Assembly: GCA_943325485.2 (NCBI GenBank)
Contig: CALPPP020000041.1
Coordinates: 1-8,662 of the forward strand
DNA from: Rickettsia typhi
GTDB taxonomy: Bacteria; Pseudomonadota; Gammaproteobacteria; Burkholderiales; Burkholderiaceae_C
Direction: 5' to 3'
DNA length: 8,662 nt
The notes under the pieces are model-generated. The model had not been told where the DNA came from. It did no database searches and was given only the letters and a program-made list of their open reading frames with translations. Of the stretch, positions 1 through 4,828 are shown piece by piece. Numbering within the stretch: position 1 is the first letter of the stretch; each line of letters opens with the position of its first letter. The position numbers were made by a program, and so were the translations under genes.

Positions 1-615
1 ATAGCCTTCGGCATTGGCGTGGTAGCTGGGGGTGTCGGGGTACATCAGGGTGGAAGGGTAAATCAGCAATTGAAATGCAGGTACCTGTTCGCCACCTCGG
101 GCACCCAAGCACACAGCAGCGGCCAAGTTACCACCTGCACTGTCGCCGCCCACGGCCACGCGTTGTGGGTCAATATGCAATGAAGCTGCTTGCGCCACCA
201 CCCAATGAAAGGCGGCCAAGGCGTCATCAAAGGCGGCGGGGAAAACATGTTCGGGGGCCAAGCGGTAATCCACTGAAAACACCGCGCAGCCACTGGCGTT
301 GCTGAGTTGACGGCAAAGTACATCGTGGGTTTCGATGTTGCCAATCACCCAGCCACCCCCGTGGTAATACACCAGCGCAGGCAAAGTATCGGTGGCAGAT
401 GCGCCAGCTGGGCGGTACTCACGAACAGGCACTTTCACGCCACCCAAATCAGGCAAATGATCGTGCACATGCGACATGACAGGTGGTTCAGGTTGCGTCA
501 ATGCTTTGCGCATCACATAAAAATCGCGCGCTTCTTTGGGTGACAAGGTGTTGACCGCAGGTACACCACGGTCGATCATGAGTTGTAAAAGGGCTTTGGC
601 TTGAGGGTCGAGCAT
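1..615 (-). CDS. Alpha/beta-hydrolase, HSL-type esterase/lipase (partial, 3' end outside window)
   Basis: This is the N-terminal 205 residues of a carboxylic-ester hydrolase of the hormone-sensitive-lipase (bacterial family IV) type; the family is usually about 300-320 residues, so roughly a third lies beyond position 1. The frame is open from ATG 615 to the window edge. Visible motifs are HGGGW at residues 85-89 (oxyanion hole), YRLAPE at 117-122, and GDSAGG at 157-162 with the nucleophile Ser159. The catalytic Asp and His should lie in the missing part. There is no signal peptide, so the enzyme is probably cytoplasmic. The start lies 21 nt after the stop of the ferritin-like gene and has no obvious Shine-Dalgarno, which suggests expression as the last visible gene of the operon. 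The family hydrolyses short-to-medium acyl esters; the natural substrate cannot be inferred. The fold and family are near certain. Confidence 0.95.
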   Translation of the reverse strand, partial: MLDPQAKALLQLMIDRGVPAVNTLSPKEARDFYVMRKALTQPEPPVMSHVHDHLPDLGGVKVPVREYRPAGASATDTLPALVYYHGGGWVIGNIETHDVLCRQLSNASGCAVFSVDYRLAPEHVFPAAFDDALAAFHWVVAQAASLHIDPQRVAVGGDSAGGNLAAAVCLGARGGEQVPAFQLLIYPSTLMYPDTPSYHANAEGY

Positions 616-636
616 GGTCAATTCAAAAAAAGGTTT

Positions 637-1461
637 TTAAGTGGACTGACCAATGGCTTGGTAAGTCTGCAAGTGTGTTTGTAACCACTGTCGCGACAAT
701 TGGTCGTCATGTTCATCGGGGTGAAAGTCGGGTCGGAAATACTGTTTCCATGCCGCAAAAGAGCTGGTGAACAGCCCTTGTTTGGCAAACAGATGACGCC
801 ACGCACTGCGCCAAGTGCTGAGTTTGAAGAGGCTGCCGTCATGCCAAAGGTTGTTGCAGGTTTGACGCAGTATGTCGCTGAGAAAAAACACGGTGACAGT
901 GATCATCCAGCGTTTACGCCAAACCTCATTGCCACCCATGGCACGGTAAATGTCAAAGGACACACTTCGGTGTTCGGTTTCTTCGCTGGCATGCCACATC
1001 CACAAGGTTTGCAGCCGCTCTGGCGCTTGCGACAAAAAGTCAGGGTGGTTGAGCAACCATGCAGCGAAAACCGAGGTGTAGTGCTCGTAGGCAGCAGTGA
1101 TGGCCACCGCATGAATGGATTTTTTTTGGTTGATGTGGGCTATGCGGCCAAGGGCGCGTTTTTCCCAATGGTTGACCATCCCTTGGTTCAAAACATGGTG
1201 GTTAAAGCGCTCGTGGATACGACGGTGGGTGGCTTCTTGACCGATAAAGCCTTTGATATCTTGGGCAAAGCTGGCGTGCCGATCAGGGCTTAATTCTTTA
1301 ACGCCTCGGCGCAATGAATCTATGAAAAATTGCTCACCCACGGGAAAGCTCATGGACAAGGCATTCATGAAGGCAGAAGTGAAAGCATCGCCGCCATTCC
1401 AACGCAACTCAAACGGCGTTTCTAGGTCGATCAGGAGCTTGCGAACAGTTAAATCGGACAT
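637..1461 (-). CDS. Ferritin-like predicted metal-dependent hydrolase (PF10118/COG3687 type)
   Basis: The 274-residue protein resembles the 'predicted metal-dependent hydrolase' family, helical proteins with ferritin-like candidate metal ligands. Acidic and histidine residues sit in the expected pattern: E43 in GEQFF, E76 and H79 in GQEATH, E126/H127 in AAYEHYT, and E160, E161, E163 and H164 in the HASEETEH segment. This fits a di-metal four-helix bundle. A hydrophobic stretch near 186-196 could touch the membrane. No signal peptide is visible. Length is normal and the frame is intact, including across an A8 run in the coding strand near 1120-1127. The ATG at 1461 has no strong Shine-Dalgarno and follows the preceding gene's stop by 14 nt. 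The family has no firmly established reaction; its members often occur near lipid-metabolism genes, and here the next gene is an esterase, so a role in lipid or ester metabolism is only an inference. Confidence 0.85.
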   Translation of the reverse strand: MSDLTVRKLLIDLETPFELRWNGGDAFTSAFMNALSMSFPVGEQFFIDSLRRGVKELSPDRHASFAQDIKGFIGQEATHRRIHERFNHHVLNQGMVNHWEKRALGRIAHINQKKSIHAVAITAAYEHYTSVFAAWLLNHPDFLSQAPERLQTLWMWHASEETEHRSVSFDIYRAMGGNEVWRKRWMITVTVFFLSDILRQTCNNLWHDGSLFKLSTWRSAWRHLFAKQGLFTSSFAAWKQYFRPDFHPDEHDDQLSRQWLQTHLQTYQAIGQST

Positions 1462-1475
1462 GGTGATGTTGGACG

Positions 1476-1907
1476 TTAAGAGGGCAGTTGGCAGGGACCA
1501 GTCACGAGGAATTTTAAATTTTTACCGTAACGATGTACATCTTTCATGGCATAAAGCGTGACAGGTTGGCGGGTGATTTTGATTTCAGATTCTTCTTGGC
1601 TAGCGAGATGTTTGCGCTTGACCCAAATGCTGGTTTTGGAGGTCAGGTCTTGGCCGTTAAATTCTTCGGTGACCAAGGTATTGACAAACATGGCGTAAAG
1701 CTTGGGTCCTTCAATATGGATGTACAAATGGTTGCCAATACTCTTTATGTTGACTTCCACCGTGGCAGGTTTGACGATGATTTTCTCCATCTCTGGAAAA
1801 CTGCCTTGGGCTTCACAGGTGACGGTATAGCCCCAAACGCTAAAACTGGCCAACCACAAGGTCATGGTTGCCGTGCAAAGCAGCCAAGCTTTTCCCTTCA
1901 ACGGCAT
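1476..1907 (-). CDS. Secreted protein of unknown function (143 aa)
   Basis: I do not recognise this protein. It starts with a clear Sec signal peptide: MPLKGK, then a hydrophobic core to about residue 24, with likely cleavage near W25-G26. The mature part is about 117 residues, looks beta-rich (alternating hydrophobic residues such as the segment 59-65) and holds just two cysteines, C31 close to the mature N-terminus and C139 close to the C-terminus, so a disulfide closing the domain is plausible. I chose ATG 1907 because it has AAAAAGGA placed 8 nt upstream (1916-1923). An upstream in-frame ATG at 1934 would add nine charged residues and a longer overlap with the preceding gene. From 1907 the overlap with that gene is 10 nt, so the two are likely translationally coupled. 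A periplasmic location is probable; function is unknown. Confidence 0.75.
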   Translation of the reverse strand: MPLKGKAWLLCTATMTLWLASFSVWGYTVTCEAQGSFPEMEKIIVKPATVEVNIKSIGNHLYIHIEGPKLYAMFVNTLVTEEFNGQDLTSKTSIWVKRKHLASQEESEIKITRQPVTLYAMKDVHRYGKNLKFLVTGPCQLPS

Positions 1908-2218
1908 GTGCGTTGTCCTTTTTCTGTTTTGCACACCAAACCGTTAGACAAATGGGTTTCCTCGGTACTGCTTTGTGGCACACCACCGCGTGAGGTGTAA
2001 CTGTCAGCAGGTGCGGGCGCAGAGGGTTTGCGCGGCTTGGTGGCGACAGGTTTGGTGTCCATGATTTTGTTGCCATCAATCAGCACCGCGGGTGAGCCTG
2101 GCTGGTTGATGGTGACCTCAGTTTGTGCGTGGACAGCCGACTGGGCGGCAAGCAACCCAGCCATCAGGACAAAGGCGGCCATGCTGGGCGCAAAAAAGCG
2201 AGAATGGGCAAACAACAT
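1898..2218 (-). CDS. Small secreted protein of unknown function (106 aa)
   Basis: This small protein is not recognised. From ATG 2218 it begins with a good signal peptide (Arg7, hydrophobic core 13-27, and an AVHA|QTE cleavage site after residue 31). The mature part is only about 75 residues: a short N-terminal segment with a GSPAVLIDGNKI stretch (41-52), a proline/lysine-rich linker at about 56-71 (likely disordered), and a C-terminal tail with two cysteines, C96 and C105. The open frame extends upstream to 2302, but that extension is hydrophilic, Cys/His-rich and would bury the signal peptide, so 2218 is preferred although its Shine-Dalgarno is weak. It is the first gene of the left operon and overlaps the next gene by 10 nt. 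It faces the pentapeptide-repeat gene across a 134-bp gap. A periplasmic or surface location is likely; function is unknown. Confidence 0.65.
   Translation of the reverse strand: MLFAHSRFFAPSMAAFVLMAGLLAAQSAVHAQTEVTINQPGSPAVLIDGNKIMDTKPVATKPRKPSAPAPADSYTSRGGVPQSSTEETHLSNGLVCKTEKGQRTCR
1916..1921 (-). promoter_or_regulatory. Shine-Dalgarno setting the 1907 start
   Basis: On the minus strand AAGGA lies within an A-rich run, 8 nt before ATG 1907. It supports this internal start over the upstream in-frame ATG at 1934, and it leaves a clean signal peptide at the N-terminus. Confidence 0.6.
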
Positions 2219-2271
2219 AGGCTTGATCTCATCAATAGGGTAGCAATGATCGCATGGTTCGCATTCAGGGG

Positions 2272-2295
2272 GATGGGATCCATGTATTTCCCATC
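2272..2295. repeat. Inverted repeat, 7-bp perfect arms, in the divergent intergenic region
   Basis: The arms GATGGGA (2272-2278) and TCCCATC (2289-2295) are perfect reverse complements around a 10-nt spacer, and a G-T pair plus further G-C pairs could extend the stem outwards. The right arm overlaps the proposed -35 box of the pentapeptide gene. It could be an operator half-site pair or a hairpin; a 7-bp repeat can also arise by chance. Confidence 0.4.
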
Positions 2296-2316
2296 TGCCC
2301 AAGGGTTGGGTATTAT
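2288..2316 (+). promoter_or_regulatory. Candidate sigma70 promoter of the pentapeptide-repeat gene
   Basis: TTCCCA (2288-2293, 4 of 6 against TTGACA) and TATTAT (2311-2316, 5 of 6 against TATAAT) are separated by exactly 17 nt. Transcription would start near 2323, about 30 nt before the GTG start. It was judged by eye only. I found no equally good promoter for the divergent operon beginning at 2218. Confidence 0.4.
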
Positions 2317-2350
2317 TCCCTGTGAATATTGATCTTTTTTAAAGGGAATA
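2314..2350. repeat. Inverted repeat spanning the -10 box and the Shine-Dalgarno
   Basis: TATTCCCT (2314-2321) and AGGGAATA (2343-2350) are perfect 8-bp reverse complements, 21 nt apart. The left arm overlaps the proposed -10 box and the right arm overlaps the AAAGGG ribosome binding site of the gene starting at 2353. If transcription starts upstream of 2314, the RNA could pair and hide the ribosome binding site. If it starts near 2323, the repeat is better read as a DNA operator. Confidence 0.45.
2341..2346 (+). promoter_or_regulatory. Shine-Dalgarno deciding the GTG 2353 start
   Basis: AAAGGG lies 6 nt before GTG 2353. The only upstream in-frame alternative is TTG 2329, which has no such site and would put eight extra residues before the signal peptide. 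Confidence 0.65.
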
Positions 2351-2352
2351 CT

Positions 2353-2883
2353 GTGTTTTCCAAACGTTCAACTCCTAGGCTGGTTGTGTTGTTGTCTTCC
2401 TTGGCATGGTCTTGGCCCCAACAGGTGGGTGCTTTTGACGCGACGAAGTGGGAAGACTTCAAAACCACCAATGTCTGCAAATACTGCGACTTGACAGATG
2501 CCCCCATGAGCGGTCGCGACATGCGCGGCGCAGACTTCCAAAACGCCAATTTGTCTGGCGCCAAGTTGGACAAGGCCAATATGGCCGAGCGTCCTATGGA
2601 AAAACGTACCTTGGTGACCAATTTTGAGGATGCCAATTTGCGCCGTACCGACTTCACTGGCGCGAATTTGCATTTGGCCAACTTCACCAACGCCTATTTG
2701 CGTGAAGCCAATCTGAGCGGCGCTGATTTGAGTGATGCTGTGCTGACCAAGGCCAATTTGAAAGGTGCTTTGTTGATCGGGACCAACCTCAAGGGTGCCA
2801 AGATGGATGACGTCAAACTCGACGACGCCAAATTTTGTAAAACCGTGATGCCTGATGGGGCGGTGAACGACTCGGGTTGCTAG
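2353..2883 (+). CDS. Secreted pentapeptide-repeat protein
   Basis: The 176-residue protein is built mainly of pentapeptide repeats (A(D/N)LXX), which fold as a right-handed quadrilateral beta-helix. A signal peptide occupies residues 1-27 (KRSTPR, then a hydrophobic core, with cleavage near VGA|FDA), so it is probably periplasmic. Next comes a CKYCDL motif (C42, C45) opening the solenoid, then repeats at about 46-77 and 90-160. They are interrupted at about 78-89 by a non-repeat segment rich in charged residues, perhaps a loop. The C-terminus ends FCKTVMPDG...DSGC (C162, C176), a capping pattern seen in many secreted pentapeptide proteins. Start GTG 2353 is chosen for its ribosome binding site. 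It is the only plus-strand gene here. Its stop is 7 nt from the stop of the convergent gene. Family is certain; the function of such secreted members is generally unknown, and it is not a recognisable gyrase-protecting Qnr/MfpA protein because it has a signal peptide. Confidence 0.9.
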   Translation: MFSKRSTPRLVVLLSSLAWSWPQQVGAFDATKWEDFKTTNVCKYCDLTDAPMSGRDMRGADFQNANLSGAKLDKANMAERPMEKRTLVTNFEDANLRRTDFTGANLHLANFTNAYLREANLSGADLSDAVLTKANLKGALLIGTNLKGAKMDDVKLDDAKFCKTVMPDGAVNDSGC

Positions 2884-2890
2884 TTTTTAT

Positions 2891-3304
2891 TCACTGACAC
2901 ACTTCTTGTAATGCCTGCAAAACCCCAGCCCTGTCTTTGGGTTGTGCATTTTGGGCGTCGGTGGCAGCCATGTCGCGAAAGCGCTGTCCAACAGCATGGT
3001 GCAATTGAATGAGTTTGTTTTTGTCGCTGGTCGACAAAGCATTGTTGGCTTGCACACTTTTCACCACATTGGCCTCAACTTTGTCACCGTTGCGTTGCAC
3101 TTGAAAAAAATACAACTGTCGATCAGACGAGTCGGTGGCAAAGGTATCCAAGCCATGCCGGTGCATTGTGTACAAACCTTGGTAGAACTCAGCGTAGTAG
3201 GCCGTGCTTTGCAGACAACTCGCGTTTTGGCCTAAACCAAGCGCTGGCCAAAAAGCAAATACCACCAGCGTAACCCTCAACCATGTTTGCGTGAAATACA
3301 CCAT
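2891..3304 (-). CDS. Small secreted protein of unknown function, coupled to TerC-family gene
   Basis: This 137-residue protein is not recognised. An N-terminal signal peptide (MVYFTQTWLR, then a hydrophobic stretch to about residue 24, with cleavage near GLG|QNAS) is followed by a mature part of about 112 residues that looks mostly helical. It carries two cysteines, C30 near the mature N-terminus and C136 as the penultimate residue, which could form a disulfide. Aromatic residues cluster at 35-45 (YYAEFYQGLY). The ATG overlaps the TGA of the TerC-family gene in TGATG, and AGGTGA (3314-3319) sits 9 nt upstream, so translation of the two is almost surely coupled. A periplasmic partner or substrate of the membrane protein is a reasonable guess but nothing in the sequence proves it. 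Confidence 0.75.
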   Translation of the reverse strand: MVYFTQTWLRVTLVVFAFWPALGLGQNASCLQSTAYYAEFYQGLYTMHRHGLDTFATDSSDRQLYFFQVQRNGDKVEANVVKSVQANNALSTSDKNKLIQLHHAVGQRFRDMAATDAQNAQPKDRAGVLQALQEVCQ

Positions 3305-4056
3305 CAGTCATCTTCACCTGGAATGGTTGATTGGCGAAGTTGTACCGCATGGGAGCGTTTTTTGCGAAAGCGAATATTGAGCATTTCCACGCCAAAGGAG
3401 AAAGCCATACCGAAGTAAATGTAGCCTTTGGGTACATGGTGGCCAAAGCTTTCTGCGACCAACACCACACCGACCACCACCAAAAAACTCAAAGCCAGCA
3501 TCTTGATAGAGGGGTGGGCGTCGACAAACTCACCAATACTCTTGGCAAACAACATCATCAAACCCAGCGAAATGACGACTGCTGCAATCATGATGCGCAC
3601 ATCGTCGACCATACCCACGGCGGTGATGATGGAGTCAAGAGAAAACACCAAGTCGATGAGCATGATTTGCACAATGATGGCCATCACATTTGCTTTGGCA
3701 TTGATGTTCGCTGGCGCCTCGTCGCCTTCAAGCGAATGGTGAATTTCACCCGTGCTTTTCCAAATAAGGAACAAACCGCCAGCGAGCAAAATCAAATCAC
3801 GCCCAGAAAAGGCTTGCTCCCAGACTGTGATCAGCGGCTCGACCAAGCCAATGATCACTGACAGCAAAAGCAGCAAGCCGATGCGCATGAACATCGCCAT
3901 GAACAAGCCAATGCGACGCGCCATTTCCTGCTGGGCCTTGGGCAATTTGCTGACCAAGATAGAGATGAAAATAATGTTGTCGATGCCCAGCACCAATTCC
4001 AGCAAGGTCAAAGTGGCCAAAGCCACCCACATATGGGGGTCTGTTAATAGTTCCAT
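3304..4056 (-). CDS. TerC-family integral membrane protein (YgdQ-like)
   Basis: The 250-residue polytopic membrane protein belongs to the TerC family and from memory closely resembles E. coli YgdQ over its whole length. Two signature segments stand out: E20-LVLGIDNIIF-30 and D135-LVFSLDSIITA-146, whose acidic residues (E20, D26, D135, D141) lie within membrane helices and are the likely metal-binding positions. KGYIYF at 210-215 and a basic C-terminal tail (230-241) are also visible. About seven hydrophobic segments can be drawn. Characterised relatives such as Alx export Mn2+, and Bacillus TerC proteins have been linked to metalation of exported enzymes; whether this one moves Mn2+ is inference. 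It precedes and overlaps a small secreted-protein gene. A 58-nt gap separates it from the PAP2 gene upstream, with no clear terminator or promoter, so it may or may not share that transcript. No good Shine-Dalgarno precedes ATG 4056. Confidence 0.93.
   Translation of the reverse strand: MELLTDPHMWVALATLTLLELVLGIDNIIFISILVSKLPKAQQEMARRIGLFMAMFMRIGLLLLLSVIIGLVEPLITVWEQAFSGRDLILLAGGLFLIWKSTGEIHHSLEGDEAPANINAKANVMAIIVQIMLIDLVFSLDSIITAVGMVDDVRIMIAAVVISLGLMMLFAKSIGEFVDAHPSIKMLALSFLVVVGVVLVAESFGHHVPKGYIYFGMAFSFGVEMLNIRFRKKRSHAVQLRQSTIPGEDD
3314..3319 (-). promoter_or_regulatory. Shine-Dalgarno of the coupled small secreted gene
   Basis: AGGTGA on the minus strand lies inside the 3' end of the TerC-family coding region, 9 nt before ATG 3304. 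It confirms the overlapping TGATG stop/start arrangement. Confidence 0.6.
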
Positions 4057-4114
4057 GATGGCTTGTAATTCTTCTGAATGTTGAACAAAACTTGGGAATG
4101 AATTTCTAGGCTCA

Positions 4115-4828
4115 TTATTTCAGAGACTGGGCTTGTGTACGTAGGCGCCTAAAACGACGCAAACGTAGCATCACCCAGATGTAGCGAATCAACAGGTAGG
4201 TGAGCCACACAGCCCATCCCGAAAACACCACATCGCTGACAAAATGACCGCCTTGTGCCACACGTACCGCGCCAATGGCTACACCGGCAAACATGCCCAG
4301 CAGCAAGAATTTTTTGCGACGCTGCCACGCAGCCCACATGCCCCAAGCCATCAGACTGTAGCCACTGGCCGCATGACCGCTGACAAAGCTGCAGTTGACA
4401 TCGCAGTGTGTACTCCATTGAAAGGCAGGAACAAAAGGTTTGTCGGCGCCGAACACTTGCAATTGCTCGGGGCGAGGGCGTCCCACATTGTTTTTCAGTC
4501 CCCAGTCCACCACCAAGCCCAAGCCCACGATCGCCATGAGCACCCAGGCGAGCAAACGTCTTTGCAAGCCTGGCTTTTGGGCTTGCGAACGCATTGTTAA
4601 GAACAAGAAAACCAAACAGCACACGACAAAAAAAGTTCGACCCAGCCATGGCGTTGCCACATAAACCGCATGCACCCAAGGTAGGTTGTTGGCTGAAAAC
4701 GTGGCGCTTGGCATATCAAAAAATGCCAAAGAAACCTGCAGGTCAAGCGCTGGCCACAGGATGAACACCAGCACCGATATACCCAGGCCCAAGCCGCCTA
4801 CCCATGCTTCGCGCAGCCGAGCTTTCAT
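4115..4828 (-). CDS. PAP2-family membrane phosphatase (lipid phosphatase)
   Basis: The 237-residue membrane protein has all three motifs of the PAP2/acid-phosphatase superfamily: KNNVGRPRP (112-120), CSFVSGH (146-152) and VRVAQGGHFVSD (188-199). The expected catalytic residues H152, R189, H195 and D199 are present. About six hydrophobic segments put the active site on the periplasmic face, as in the family. ATG 4828 overlaps the TGA of the GT39 gene (ATGA), with AAGGA 9 nt upstream; an in-frame ATG at 4852 is less likely because it lies deeper in that gene. Relatives dephosphorylate undecaprenyl diphosphate, phosphatidylglycerol phosphate or the 1-phosphate of lipid A (LpxE). Its place behind an ArnT-like gene favours a lipid A or polyprenyl substrate, but sequence alone cannot decide. 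The basic C-terminus (222-230) is arginine-rich. Family assignment is firm, substrate open. Confidence 0.92.
   Translation of the reverse strand: MKARLREAWVGGLGLGISVLVFILWPALDLQVSLAFFDMPSATFSANNLPWVHAVYVATPWLGRTFFVVCCLVFLFLTMRSQAQKPGLQRRLLAWVLMAIVGLGLVVDWGLKNNVGRPRPEQLQVFGADKPFVPAFQWSTHCDVNCSFVSGHAASGYSLMAWGMWAAWQRRKKFLLLGMFAGVAIGAVRVAQGGHFVSDVVFSGWAVWLTYLLIRYIWVMLRLRRFRRLRTQAQSLK

Noticed and set aside
1120..1127. A8 run (coding strand) as a programmed frameshift or a broken gene
   Set aside because: The frame is intact across it, with conserved ligand motifs before and after, and no slippery heptamer with a following structure was evident.
700..1293. 197-residue open frame on the plus strand across the ferritin-like gene
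   Set aside because: It is antisense to a gene with recognised, well-spaced metal-ligand motifs and shows no domain, signal peptide or ribosome binding site of its own.
2219..2302. N-terminal extension of the 106-residue secreted protein to a start at 2302
   Set aside because: It would place 28 polar, Cys/His-rich residues ahead of a clean signal peptide and runs over the inverted repeat region.
2313..2690. 125-residue minus-strand frame with a repeated K/L-A pattern
   Set aside because: The apparent repeats mirror the pentapeptide repeats on the other strand; there is no start context or independent support.
3331..3861. 176-residue His/Asp/Gln-rich open frame on the plus strand
   Set aside because: It is the complement of the TerC coding region; its odd His-rich composition comes from reading hydrophobic codons in reverse.
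4057..4114. Possible terminator between the PAP2 and TerC-family genes
   Set aside because: Only a weak AT-rich AATGA/TCATT pairing is present, with no GC-rich stem or following T-run, so I do not call one.
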